Shown here: in pieces, positions 26,077 to 40,400 of the stretch | Position numbering within the stretch: the first letter of the stretch is position 1 | How the letters are laid out: every line of letters starts with the position of its first letter | Assembly: GCF_051401765.1 (NCBI RefSeq) | Contig: NW_027480468.1 | Coordinates: 2,604,001-2,668,000 of the forward strand | Length of the DNA stretch: 64,000 bases | Source: Calliopsis andreniformis | Lineage: Eukaryota > Arthropoda > Insecta > Hymenoptera > Andrenidae | Reading direction: 5' to 3' | The notes under the pieces: model-generated | The model's database searches: none | What the model saw: only the letters and a program-made list of their open reading frames with translations | What the model was told of the DNA's origin: nothing | Program-made: the position numbers and the translations under genes

Positions 26077-26980
26077 ATTGAGGTTTGAGGACTGAGGATT
26101 GAGGTTTGAGGATTGAAGATTGAGTATTGAGGATTGAAGATTGAGGATTGAGGATTGAGGATTGAGGATTGAGGATTGAGGATTGAGGATTGAGTATTGA
26201 AGATTGAATATTGATGATTGAAGATTGAGGATTGAGGATTGAGGGTTGCGGATTGAGGACGAGGACTGAGGGTTGAGTATTGATGTTTGAGGTCTGAGGA
26301 TTGAGGATAGAGGATTGAGAATTGAGAACTGAGGAATGAGGATTGAAGATTGAGGATTGGTTATTGAGGATTGAAGAATGAGGACTGAGGGCTGAGGATT
26401 GAGGATTGAGGATTGAAGATTGAGTATTGAGGATTGAAGATTGCGGATTGAGGACTGGGGATTGAGGATTGAGGATTGAGGATTGCGGGTTGAGGATTGA
26501 AGATTGAAGATTGAGGATTGAGGACTGAGGATTAAAGGCTGAGTACTGAGGATTGAAGATTGAGGATTGATGATTGAGGATTGAGGATTGAGTATTGAGG
26601 ATTGAGGATTGAGGATTGAGTATTGAAGATTGAGGATTGATGATTGAGGATTGAGGATTGAGGATTGAGGATTGAGTATTGAGGATAGAGGTTTGAAGAT
26701 TGAGTATTGAGGATTGAAGATTGAGAATTGAGGATTGAGGTTTGAACATTGAGGACTGAGTGTTGAGGGTTGAAGATTGAGGATTGAGGATTGGGGATTG
26801 AGGACTGAGGATTGAGGATGAGGGCTGAGGGTTGAGGATTGACGTTTAAGGACTGAGGACTGAGGAATGAGGATTGAGAATTGAGGATTGAGGATTGAGG
26901 ATTGAAGATTGAGGATTGGGTATTGAGGATTGAAGGATGAGGATTGAGGATTGAGGATTGATGATTGAAGATTGAGTATT

Positions 26981-27491
26981 GAGGTTTGAAGACTGACGAT
27001 TGAGGGTTGAGGATTGAGGATTGAGGATTGAGGTTTGAGGATTGATGATTGAGTAATGAGGATTGAAGGTTGAGGATTGAGGATTGAGGATTGAGGATTG
27101 AGGATTGATGATTGAGTATTGGGGATTGAGGATTGAGGATTGAGTATTGAGGATTGAGGATTGAAGATTGAGTATTGACGATTGAAGATTGAGAATTGAG
27201 GATTGAGGTTTGAACATTGAGGACTGAGTGTTGAGGGTTGAAGATTGAGGATTGAGGATTGAGGATTGAGGATTGAGGATTGAGGATTGAGGATTGAGTA
27301 TTGAAGATTGAGGATTCATGATAGAGGATTGAGGATTGAGGATTGAGGATTGAGGATTGAGGATTGAAGATTGAGGATTTTGTATTGCGGATTGAACATT
27401 GAGGATTGAGGATTGAGGATTGAAGATTGAGGATTGAGGATTGAGGACTGAAGATTGAATATTGATGATTGAAGATTGAGGATTGAGGATT
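26981..27491. repeat. 511-base tandem duplication, copy 1
   Basis: The run from GAGGTTTGAAGACTGACG (26,981) to the CATGATA unit (27,313) and beyond is repeated at once from 27,492. The offset of 511 bases is exactly 73 heptamers, and the two copies look identical over the landmarks checked. The same pair occurs in segment C at 52,246-53,267. Confidence 0.85.
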
Positions 27492-28002
27492 GAGGTTTGA
27501 AGACTGACGATTGAGGGTTGAGGATTGAGGATTGAGGATTGAGGTTTGAGGATTGATGATTGAGTAATGAGGATTGAAGGTTGAGGATTGAGGATTGAGG
27601 ATTGAGGATTGAGGATTGATGATTGAGTATTGGGGATTGAGGATTGAGGATTGAGTATTGAGGATTGAGGATTGAAGATTGAGTATTGACGATTGAAGAT
27701 TGAGAATTGAGGATTGAGGTTTGAACATTGAGGACTGAGTGTTGAGGGTTGAAGATTGAGGATTGAGGATTGAGGATTGAGGATTGAGGATTGAGGATTG
27801 AGGATTGAGTATTGAAGATTGAGGATTCATGATAGAGGATTGAGGATTGAGGATTGAGGATTGAGGATTGAGGATTGAAGATTGAGGATTTTGTATTGCG
27901 GATTGAACATTGAGGATTGAGGATTGAGGATTGAAGATTGAGGATTGAGGATTGAGGACTGAAGATTGAATATTGATGATTGAAGATTGAGGATTGAGGA
28001 TT
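27492..28002. repeat. 511-base tandem duplication, copy 2
   Basis: This directly follows copy 1. It ends near 28,002, where GAGGATT is followed by GCGGATTGAAG instead of GAGGTTTGAAG. The duplication makes two long - strand frames (26,532-28,190 and 27,316-28,938) overlap in different frames while reading the same kind of peptide. Confidence 0.85.
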
Positions 28003-31000
28003 GCGGATTGAAGATTGAGGATTAAAGATTGAGTATTGAGGATTGAAGATTGAGGATTCAGGTTTGAGGATTGAGGGTTGAGGATTGAGGATTGTGTATT
28101 GAAGATTGAGGATTGATGATTGAGGATTGAGGATTGAGGATTGAGGATTGAGGATTGAAGATTGAGGATTTTGTATTGCGGATTGAACATTGAGGATTGA
28201 GGATTGAGGATTGAGGATTGAGGATTGAGGGTTGAGGACTGAAGATTGAATATTGATGATTGAAGATTGAGGATTGTGGATGGAGAGTTGAGGATTGAGG
28301 ATTGAGAATTGAGGATTGAGTATTGAGGATTGAAGATTGTGGATTGGGTATTGAGGACTGAGGATTGAGGATTGAGGTTTGAGGAATGAGGATTGAGGAT
28401 TGAGGAGTGAGGATTGAGTATTGAGGATTGAGGATTGAAGATTGAGGATTGGGTATTGCTGATTGAGCATTGCGGAATGAGGATTGAGGATTGAGGATTG
28501 AGGATTGAGGGCTGAAGGTTGAATGTTGATGATTGAAGATTGAGGATTGAGGATTGAGCGTTGTGGATTGAGGACGAGGACTGAGGGTTGAGTATTGATG
28601 TTTGAGGTCTGAGGATTGAGGATTGAGGGTTGAGGATTGAGGATTGCGGATTGAAGATTGAGGATTAAAGATTGAGTATTGACGATTGAAGATTGAGGGT
28701 TGATGATTGAGGATTCAGGATTGAGGATTGAGGATTGAGGATTGAGGATTGAGTATTGAAGATTGAGGATTGATGATTGAGGATTGAGGATTGAGGATTG
28801 AGGATTGAAGATTGAGAATTGAGGATTGAGGATTGAGGATTGAAGGTTGTGGATTGGGTATTGAGGATTGAGGATTGAGGATTTAAGATTGAGTATTGAG
28901 GATTGAAGATTGAGAATTGAGGATTGAGGATTGAACATTGAGGACTGAGTGTTGAGTGTTGAGTGATGAGAATTGATGTTTGTGGATAGAGATTTGTAGA
29001 TTGCAGATTGAGTATTGAGTATTGAAAACTGTGAATTGAGGATATTCTATTGAGGATTGAGGTTTGTCACCTGATTGTTCAGGACTGGGGGCTGGAGATT
29101 GAGGATTCAGGATTGCGGATTCAGGATTGAGGTTTGAGGACTGAGGATTGAGGATTGAGTATTGAAGATTGAGTATTGAGGATTGAAGATTGAGGGTTGA
29201 GTATTCAGTGTTGAGGATTGAGGATTGAAGATTGAGGATTGGGGTCTGAGTGTTGAGGGCTGAGTGATGAGAGTTGATGTTTGTGGATAGAGATTTGAAG
29301 ATTGCAGATTGAGTATTGCGTATGGAAAGCTCTCAACTGAGGATATTCTAGTGAGGATTGAGGATTGACAACTGATTGTTGAGGACTGAGGGTTGAAGAT
29401 TGAGGATTCAGGATTGAGGATTCAGGATTGTGGTTTGAGGACTGAGGATTGAGGATTGAGGATTGAGGATTGAGGATTGAGGTTTGAGGATTGAAGATTG
29501 GGGATTGGGTTTTGAGGAGTGAACATTGAGGATTGAGGATTGAGGATTGAGGATTGAGGATTGAGAATTGAAGATTGAAAATTGATGATTGAAGATTGAG
29601 GATTGAGGATTGAGTGTTGTGGATTGAGGACGAGGACTGAGGGTCGAGTATTGATGTTTGAGGTCTGAGGATTGAGGATTGAGGATTGAGAATTGAGGAT
29701 TGAGGATTGAGGATTGAAGATTGAGGATTGGTTATTGAGGATTGAAGAATGAGGACTGAGGGTTGAGGATTGAGGATTGAGGAATGAAGATTGAGTATTG
29801 AGGATTGAAGATTGAGGATTGAGGAATGAGGATTGAGGATTGAAGATTGAAGATAGAGGATTGAGGACTGAGGATTAAAGATTGAGTATTGAGGATTGAA
29901 GATTGAGGATTGATGATTGAGGATTGATGATTGAGGATTGAGGATTGAGGATTGAGCATTGAGGATTGACGATTGACTATTCAGGATTGAGGATTAAAGA
30001 TTGAGTATTGAGTATTGAAGATTGAGGATTGATGATTGAGGATTGAGGGTTGAGGATTGAGGATTGAAGATTGAGTATTGAGGATTGAAGGTTGAGGATT
30101 GAGGATTGAGGGTTGAGGATTGAGGATTGAAGATTGAGGATTGAAGATTGAGTATTGATGATTGAAGATTGAGGATTGAGGATTGAGTGTTGAGGATTGA
30201 GGACGAGGACAGACGGTTGAGGATTGAGGTTTGAGGATTGAGGATTGAGGATTGAGGACTGAGGATTGAGGATTGAGGATTGAGCATTGAGGATTGAAGA
30301 TTGATGTCTGTGGATTGAGGATTGAAAATTGACGATTGAGGATTGTGGATTGAGGATTGAGGATTGAACATTGAGGACTGAGTGTTGAGGGTTGAGTGAT
30401 GAGAATTGATGTTTGTGGATAGAGGCTTGAAGGTTGCAGATTGTGTATTGAGTATTGAAAATTGTGAATTGAGGATATTCTATTGAGGATTCAGGATTGA
30501 CGACTGATTGTTGAGGACTCAGGGCCGAAGATTGAGGATTCAGGATTGAGGATTCAGAATTGAGGTTTGCGGGCTGAGGACTGAGGATTGAGGATTGAGA
30601 ATTGAGGATTGAGGATTGAGTATAGAAGATTGAGGATTGGGTATTGAGGATTGAAGAATGAGGATTGAGGATTGAGGATTGAGGATTGAGGATTGAAGAT
30701 TGAGTATTGAGGTTTGAAGACTGACGATTGAGGGTTGAGGATTGAGGATTGAGGATTGAGGATCTAGGATTGATGATTGAGTATTGAGGATTGAAGATTG
30801 AGGATTGAGGATTGAGGATTGAGGATTGAGGATTGAGGATTGAAGATTGAAGATTGGGGACTGAGCGTTGAGGGTTGAGTGATGAGAATTGGTGTTTGTG
30901 GATAGAGATTTAAAGATTGCAGATTGAGTATTGAGTATTGAAAGCTGTGAATTGATGATATTCTGTTGAGGATTGAGAATTGACAACTGATTGTTGAGGA

Positions 31001-31454
31001 CTGAGGTCTGAAGGTTGAGGATTCAGGATTGAGGTTTCAGGATTGAGGTTTGAGGACTGAGGATTGAGGATTGAGGATTGAGGACTGAGGATTGAGGATT
31101 GAGGATTGAAGATTGAGGATTGGGTATTGCGGATTGAACATTGAGGATTGAGGATTGAGGATTGAGGATTGAGTATTGGGGATTGAGGACTGAAGATTGA
31201 ATATTGATGATTGAAGATTGAGGATTGAGGATTGAGGGTTGTGGATTGAGGACGAAGACTGAGGGTTGAGTATTCATGTTTGAGGTCCGAGAATTGTGGA
31301 TTCAGGATTCAGGATTGAGGATTGAGGATTGAGGATTGAAGATCGAATATTGATGATTGAAGATTGAGGATTGAGGTTTGAGGGTTGTGGATTGAGGACG
31401 AGGACTGAGGGTTGAGTATTGATGTTTGAGGTCTGATTATTGAGAATTGAGGAC

Positions 31455-34400
31455 TGAGGATTGAGGATTGAGGATTGAAGATTGGGGATTGGGGATTGGG
31501 GATTGAAGGATGAGGATTGAGGATTGAGGATTGAGGATTGAGGATTGAGGATTGAGGATTGAAGATTGAGTATTGAGGTTTGAAGACTGACGATTGAGGG
31601 TTGAGGATTGAGGATTGAGGATTGAAGATTGGGGATTTGGGATTGAGGATTGAAGGATGAGGATTGAGGATTGAGGATTGAGGATTGAGGATTGAGGATT
31701 GAGGATTGAGGATTGAAGATTGAGTATTGAGGTTTGAAGACTGACGATTGAGGGTTGAGTATTGAGGATTGAGTATTGAGGATTGAGGATTGATGAATGA
31801 GTATTGAGGATTGAAGATTGAGGATTGAGGATTGAGGATTGAGGATTGGGAATTGAGGATTGATGATTGAGGATTGGGAACTGAGTGTTGAGGTTTGAGT
31901 GATGAGAATTGATGTTTGTGGATAGAGATTTAAAGATTACAGATTCAGTATTGAGTATTGAAAACTGTGAATTGATGATATTCTATTGAGGATTGAGAAT
32001 TGACAACTGACTGTTGAGGACTGAGGTCTGAAGATTGAGGATTCAGGATTGAGGATTCAGGATTGAGGTTTGAGGACTGAGCATTGAGGATTGAGGAGTG
32101 AGGATTGTGGATTGAGGATTGAGGATTGAAGATTGTGGATTGGGTATTGCTGATTGAACATTGAGGATTGAGGATTGAGGATAGTGGATTGAGGATTGAG
32201 GACTGAAGATTGAATATTGATGATTGAAGATTGAGGATTGAGGATTGAGCGTTGTGGATTGAGGACGAGAACTGAGGGTTGAGTATTGATGTTCGAGGTC
32301 TGAGGATTGAGGATTGAGGGTTGAGAATTGAGGATTGAGGGTTGAGGATTGAAGATTGAGGATTGGGTATGGAGGATTTAAGAATGAGGATTGAGGATTG
32401 AGGATTGAGGATTGAGGATCGAAGATTGAGCTTTGGGGATTGAAGATCGAGTATTGAGGATTGAGGATTCAGGATTGAGGATTGAGGATTGAGGATTGAG
32501 GATTGAGCATTGAGGATTGACGATTGAGGATTGTGGATTGAGGATTAAAGATTGAGTATTGAGGATTGAAGATTGAGGATTGATGATTGAGGATTGAGGA
32601 TTGAGGATTGAGGATTGAGGATTGAGGATTGAGGATTGAGTATTGAAGATTGAGGATTGATGATTGAGGATTGAGGATTGAGGGTGAAGGATTGAGTATT
32701 GAGGATTGAGGATTGAAGATTGAGGATTGAGGATTGAGGATTAAAGATTGAGTATTGAGGATTGAAGATTGAGAATTGAGGATTGAGGATTGAACATTGA
32801 GGACTGAGTGTTGAGGGTTGAGTGATGAGAATTGATGTTTGTTGATAGAGATTTGAAGATTGCAGATTGAGTACTGAGTATTGAAAGCTGTGAATTGAGG
32901 ATATTCTATTGAGGATTGAGGATTGTCACCTGATTGTTCAGGACTGAGGGCTGAAGATTGAGGTTTCAGGATTGAGGATTCAGAATTGATGTCTGAGGAT
33001 TGAGGATTGAGGATTGAGGACTGAGGATTGAGGATTGAGGATTGAGCATTGACGATTGAAGATTGAGGACTGTGGATTGAGGATTGAAAATTGACGATTG
33101 AGGATTGTGGATTAAGGATTGAGGATTGAACATTGAGGACTGAGTGTTGTGGGTTGAGTGATGAGAATTGATGTTTGTGGATAGAGGCTCGAAGGTTGCA
33201 GATTGTGCATTGAGTATTGAAAACTGTGAATTGAGGATATTCTATTGAGGATTCAGGATTGACAACTGATTGTTTAGGACTCAGGGCTGCAGATTGAGGA
33301 TTCAGGATTGAGGATTCAGAACTGAGGTTTGAGGACTGAGGACTGAGGGTTGAGGATTGAGAATAGAGGATTGAGGATTGAGTATTGAGGATTGAGGATT
33401 GATGATTGAGGATTGAGGATTGAAGATTGAGGATTGGGTATCGAGGATTGAACATTGAGGATTGAGGATTGAGGATTGAGGATTGAGGATTGAGTATTGA
33501 AGATTGAATATTGATGATTGAAGATTGAGGATTGAGGATTGAGGGTTGCGGATTGAGGACGAGGACTGAGGGTTGAGTATTGATGTTTGAGGTCTGAGGA
33601 TTGAGGATTGAGGATTGAGAATTGAGGATTGAGGAATGAGGATTGAAGATTGAGGATTGGTTATTGAGGATTGAAGAATGAGGACTGAGGGTTGAGGATT
33701 GAGGATTGGGGATTGAGGTTTGAGGATTGATGATTGAGTATTGAGGAGTGAAGGTTGAGGATTGAGGATTGAGGATTGAGGATTGAGGATTGATGATTGA
33801 GGATTGGGGACTGTGTGTTGAGGTTTGAGTGATGAGAATTGATGTTTGTGGATAGAGATTTAAAGATTACAGATTCAGAATTGAGTATTGAAAACTGTGA
33901 ATTGATGATATTCTATTGAGGATTGAGAATTGACAACTGATTGTTGAGGACAGAGGTCTGAAGATTGAGGATTCAGGATTGAGGATTCAGGATTGAGGTT
34001 TGAGGACTGAGGATTGAGGATTGAGGAGTGAGGATTGAGGATTGAGGATTGAGGATTGAAGATTGAGGGTTGGGTATTGCTGATTGAACATTGTGGAATG
34101 AGGATTGAGGATTGAGGATTGAGGATTGAGGACTGGAGATTGAATGTTGATGATTGAAGATTGAGGATTGAGGATTGAGCGTTGTGGATTGAGGACGAGG
34201 ACTGAGGGTTGAGTATTGATGTTTGAGGTCTTAGGATTGAGGATTGAGGATGGAGGATTGCGGGTTGAGGATTGAAGATTGAAGATTCAGGTTTGAGGAC
34301 TGAGGATTAAAGATTGAGTATTGAGGATTGAAGATTGATGATTGATGATTGATGATTGAGGATTGAGGATTTAGTATTGAGGATTGAGGATTGAGGATTG

Positions 34401-37400
34401 AGTATTGAAGACTGAGGATTGATGATTGAGGATTGAGGATTGAGGATTGAGGTTTGAACATTGAGGACTGAGTGTTGAGGGTTGAAGATTGAGGATTGAG
34501 GATTGAGGATTGAGGATTGATGATTGAGGATTGAGGATTGAGTATTGAGGATTGAGGGTTGAGGATTGAGGATTGCGGATTGAAGATTGAGGATTAAAGA
34601 TTGAGTATTGAGGATTGAAGATTGAGGATTGATGATTGAGGATTCAGGTTTGAGGATTGAGGGTTGAGGATTGAGGATTGTGTATTGAAGATTGAGGATT
34701 GATGATTGAGGATTGAGGATTGAGGATTGAGAATTGAGGATTGAGGATTGAGGATTGAGGATTGAGTATTGAAGATTGAGGATTGATGATAGAGGATTGA
34801 GGATTGAGGATTGAGGATTGAGTATTCTGAATTGAGGATTGAAGATTGAGGATTGAGGATTGAGGATTATAGATTGAGTATTGAAGATTGAAGGTTGAGA
34901 ATTGAGGATTGAGGATTGAACATTGAGAACTGAGTGTTGAGGGTTGAGTGATGAGAATTGATGTTTGTGGATAGTGATTTGAAGATTGCAGATTGAGTAT
35001 TGAGTATTGAAAACTGTGAATTGAGGGTAATCTATCGAGGATTGAGGATTGTCACCTGATTGTAGAGGACTGAGGGCTGAAGATTGAGGTTTCAGGATTG
35101 AGGATTCAGAATTGAGGTTTGAGGACTGAGGATTGAGGATTGAGGATTGAGTATTGAAGATTGAGGATTGATGATTGAGGATTGAGGATTGAGTATTGAG
35201 GATTGAGGATTGAGGATTGAGTATTGAAGATTGAGGATTGATGATTGAGGATTGAGGATTGAGGGTTGAGGATGGAGTATTGGGGATTGATGATTGAAGA
35301 TTGAGGATTGAGGATTGAGGATTAAAGATTGAGTATTGAGGATTGAAGATTGAGAATTGAGGATTGAGGATTGAACATTGCGGACTGAGTGTTGAGGGTT
35401 GAGTGATGAGAATTGATGTTTGTGGATAGTGATTTGAAGATTGCAGATTGAGTATTGAGTATTGAAAACTGTGAATTGAGGATATTCTATTGAGGATTGA
35501 GGATTGTCACCTGACTGTTGAGGACTGAGGGCTGAAGATTGAGGATTCAGGATTGAGGATTCAGAATTGAGGTTTCAGGACTGAGGATTGAGGATTGAGG
35601 ATTGAAGATTGAGTATTGAGGATTGAAGATTGAGGATTGAGGATTGAGGATTGAGGATTGAGGATGAGGGCTGAGGGCTGAGGATTGAGGTTTAAGGACT
35701 GAGGACTGAGGATTGAGGATTGAGAATTGAGGATTGAGGATTGAGGATTGAAGATTGAGGATTGGGTATTGAGGATTGAAGGATGAGGATTGAGGATTGA
35801 GGATTGAGGATTGAGGATTGAAGGTTGAATATTGAGGTTTGAAGACTGACGATTGAGGGTTGAGGATTGAGGATTGAGGATTGAGGATTGAGGGTTGAGG
35901 ATTGAGGATTGAGAATTGAGGATTGAGGATTGAGAATTGAAGATTGAGGATTGGGTATTGAGGATTGAGGATTGAGGATTTAAGATTGAGTATTGAGGAT
36001 TGAAGATTGAGATTTGAGGATTGAGGATTGAACATTGAGGACTGAGTGTTGAGTGTTGAGTGATGAGGGTTGATGATTGTGGATAGAGATTTGAAGATTG
36101 CAGATTGAGTATTGAGTATTGAAAACTGTGAATTGAGGATATTCTAGTGAGGATTGAGGATTGACAACTGATCGTTGAGGACTGAGGGCTGAAGATTGAG
36201 GATTCAGGATTGAGGATTCAGGATTGTGATTTGAGGACTGAGGATTGAGGATTGAGGATTGAGGATTGATGATTGAGGATTGAGGATTGAAGACTGAGGA
36301 TTGGGTATCGAGGATTGAACATTGAGGATTGAGGATTGAGGATTGAGGATTGAGGATTGAGTATTGAAGATTGAATATTGATGATTGAAGATTGAGGATT
36401 GAGGATTGAGGGTTGCGGATTGAGGACGAGGACTGAGGGTTGAGTATTGATGTTTGAGGTCTGAGGATTGACGATAGAGGATTGAGAATTGAGGATTGAG
36501 GAATGAGGATTGAAGATTGAGGATTGGTTATTGAGGATTGAAGAATGAGGACTGAGGGCTGAGGATTGAGGATTGAGGATTGAATATTGAGTATTGAGGA
36601 TTGAGGACTGAGGATTAAAGATTGAGTATTGAGGATTGAAGATTGAGGATTGATGATTGAGGATTGAGGATTGGGGATTCAGGACTGAGGATTGAGGGTT
36701 GAGGATTGAAGATTGAGGATTTATTATTGAGGATTGAGGATTGCGGATTGAGGATTTAGGATTGAGAATTGAAGATTGAATATTGATGATTGAAGATTGA
36801 GGATTGAGGATTGAGTGTTGTCGATTGAGGACGAGGACTGAGGGTTGAGTATTGATGTTTGAGGTCTGAGGATTGAGGATTGAGGATTGAGAATTGAGGA
36901 TTGAGGATTGAGGGTTGAAGATTGAGGATTGAGGATTGAGGATTGAGGATTGAGGATTGAAGATTGAGGATTTTGTATTGCGGATTGAACATTGAGGATT
37001 GAGGATTGAGGATTGTGGATTGAGGATTGAGGATTGAGTACTGAAGATTGAATATTGACGATTGAAGATTGAGGATTGAGGATTGAGGGTTGTGGATTGA
37101 GGACGATGACTGAGGGTTGAGTATTGATGTTTGAGGTCTGAGGATTGAGGATTGAGGATTGAGAATTGAGGATTGAGGATTGAGGATTGAAGGTTGAGGA
37201 TTGGTTATTGAGGATTGAAGAATGAGGACCGAGGGTTGAGGATTGAGGATTGAGGAATGAAGATTGAGTATTGAGGATTGAAGATTGATGATTGAAGATT
37301 GAGGATTGAGGATTGAGGGTTGTGGATTGAGGACGAGGACTGAGGGTTGAGTATTGATGTTTGAGGTCTGAGGATTGAGGACTGAGGATTGAGAATTGAG

Positions 37401-40400
37401 TATTGAGGATTGAGGATTGAAGGTTGCGGATTGGTTATTGAGGATTGAAGAATGAGGACTGAGGGTTGAGGATTGAGGATTGAGGAATGAAGATTGAGTT
37501 TTGAGGATTGAAGATTGAGGATTGAGGAATCAGGATTGAGGATTGAAGATTGAAGATTGAGGATTGAGGACTGAGGATTAAAGATTGAGTATTGAGGATT
37601 GAAGATTGAGGATTGATGATTGAGGATTGAGGATTGGGTATTCAGGACTGAGGATTGAGGATTGAGGATTGAAGATTGAGGATTGATTATTGAGGATTGA
37701 GGATTGAGGATTGAGGATTTAGGATTGAGAATTGAAGATTGAATATTGATGATTGAAGATTGAGGATTGAGGATTGAGTGTTGTCGATTGAGGACGAGGA
37801 CTGAGGGTTGAGTATTGATGTTTGAGGTCTGAGGATTGAGGATTGAGGATTGAGAATTGAGGATTGAGGATTGAGGGTTGAAGATTGAGGATTGAGGATT
37901 GAGGATTGAGGATTGAGGATTGAAGATTGAGGATTTTGTATTGCGGATTGAACATTGAGGATTGAGGATTGAGGATTGTGGATTGAGGATTGAGGATTGA
38001 GTACTGAAGATTGAATATTGACGATTGAAGATTGAGGATTGAGGATTGAGGGTTGTGGATTGAGGACGAGGACTGAGGGTTGAGTATTGATGTTTGAGGT
38101 CTGAGGATTGAGGATTGAGGATTGAGAATTGAGGATTGAGGATTGAGGATTGAAGGTTGAGGATTGGTTATTGAGGATTGAAGAATGAGGACCGAGGGTT
38201 GAGGATTGAGGATTGAGGAATGAAGATTGAGTATTGAGGATTGAAGATTGAGGATTGAGGAATGAGGATTGAGGATTGAAGATTGAAGATTGAGGATTGA
38301 GGACTGAGGATTAAAGATTGAGTATTGAGGATTGAAGATTGAGGATTGATGATTGAGGATTGAGGATTGGGGATTCAGGACTGAGGATTGAGGATTGAGG
38401 ATTGAAGATTGAGGATTGGTTATTGAGGATTGAGGATTGAGGATTGAGGGTTGAGGATTGAGGATTGAGAATTGAAGATTGAATATTGATGATTGAAGAT
38501 TGAGCATTGAGGATTGAGTGTTGTGGATTGAGGACGAGGACTGAGGGTTGAGTATTGATGTTTGAGGTCTGAGGATTGAGGATTGAGGATTGAGAATTGA
38601 GGATTGAGGATTGTGGATTGAGGATTGAAGGTTGAGGATTGGTTATTGAGGATTGAAGAATGAGGACTGAGGGTTGAGGATTGAGGATTGAGGAATGAAG
38701 ATTGAGTATTGAGGATTGAGGATTGAGGATTGAGGATTGAGGATGAGGGCTGAGGGCTGAGGATTGAGGTTTAAGGACTGAGGACTGAGGATTGAGGATT
38801 GAGAATTGAGGATTGAGGATTGAGGATTGAAGATTGAGGATTGGGTACTGAGGATTGAAGGATGAGGATTGAGGATTGAGGATTGAGTATTGAAGATTGA
38901 ATATTGATGATTGAAGATTGAGGATTGAAGATTGAGCGTTGTGGATTGAGGACGAGGACTGAGGGTTGAGTATTGATGTTTGAGGTCTGAGGATTGAGGA
39001 TTGAGTATTGAAGATTGAGGATTGATGATTGAGGATTGAGGATTGAGGATTGAGGATTGAGTATTGAGGATTGAGGATTGAAGATTGAGTATTGAGGATT
39101 GAAGATTGAGAATTGAGAATTGAGGCTTGAACATTGAGGACTGAGTGTTGAGGGTTGAAGATTGAGGATTGAGGATTGAGGATTGAGGACTGAGGATTGA
39201 GGATGAGGGCTGAGGGTTGAGGATTGAGGTTTAAGGACTGAGGACTGAGGAATGAGGATTGAGAATTGAGGATTGAGGATTGAGGATTGAAGATTGAGGA
39301 TTGGGTATTGAGGATTGAAGGATGAGGATTGAGGATTGAGGATTGAGGATTGAGGATTGATGATTGAAGATTGAGTATTGAGGTTTGAAGACTGACGATT
39401 GAGGGTTGAGGATTGAGGATTGAGGATTGAGGTTTGAGGATTGATGATTGAGTAATGAGGATTGAAGGTTGAGGATTGAGGATTGAGGATTGAGGATTGA
39501 GGATTGATGATTGAGTATTGGGGACTGAGTGATGAGGTTTGAGTGATGAGAATTGATGTTTGTGGATAGATATTTAAAGATTACAGATTCAGTATTGAGT
39601 ATTGAAAACTGTGAATTGATGATATTCTATTGAGGATTGAGAATTGACAACTGATTGTTGAGGACTGAGGTCTGAAGATTGAGGATTCAGGATTGAGGAT
39701 TCAGGATTGAGGATTCAGGATTGAGGATTCAGGATTGAGGTTTGAGAACTGAGGATTGATGATTGAGGATTGAAGAATGAGGACTGAGGGTTGAGGATTG
39801 AGGATTGAGGAATGAAGATTGAGTATTGAGGATTGAAGATTGAGGATTGAGGAATGAGGATTGAGGATTGAAGATTGAAGATTGAGGATTGAGGACTGAG
39901 GATTAAAGATTGAGTATTGAGGATTGAAGATTGAGGATTGATGATTGAGGATTGAGGATTGGGGATTCAGGACTGAGGATTGAGGATTGAGTATTGAAGA
40001 TTGAGGATTGATGATTGAGGATTGAGGTTTGAGGATTGAGCATTGAGGATTGACGATTGAGGATTCAGGATTGAGGATTAAAGATTGAGTATTGAGGATT
40101 GAAGATTGAGGATTGATGATTGAGGATTGAGGGTTGAGGATTGAGGATTGAAGATTGAGTATTGAGGATTGAAGATTGAGGATTGAGGATTGAGGGTTGA
40201 GGATTGAGGATTGAAGATTGAGGATTGAAGATTGAGTATTGATGATTGAAGATTGAGGATTGAGGATTGAGTGTTGAGGATTGAGGACGAGGACAGACGG
40301 TTGAGGATTGAGGTTTGAGGATTGAGGATTGAGGATTGAGGACTGAGGATTGAGGATTGAGGATTGAGCATTGAGGATTGAAGATTGATGTCTGTGGATT

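Larger units (their letters stand above)
12011..31454. repeat. Higher-order segment A, 19,444 bases
   Basis: This is the first copy of a long direct duplication. Its left edge lies just before three GAGGATT units and GAAGATTGGGG (12,031), matched at 31,475. Its right edge is the junction near 31,454, where GAGAATTGAGGA runs into CTGAGGATT, the start of segment B. Segment C shows the unbroken continuation at the equivalent place (about 56,713-56,740). By hand count A holds about thirty 6-base units; 19,444 is 2 modulo 7 short of a whole number of heptamers, as thirty 6-base units predict. Twenty landmark cores lie inside. It contains older internal duplications near 17.3/18.3, 20.6/30.0, 24.8/30.5 and 27.0/27.5 kb. 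Confidence 0.85.

Noticed and set aside
26532..28938. Overlapping open frames of 552 and 540 codons (26,532-28,190 and 27,316-28,938; copies at 51,797 and 52,581)
   Set aside because: Two long frames open on the same strand over the same bases, both with the same peptide period, are what a heptamer array predicts.
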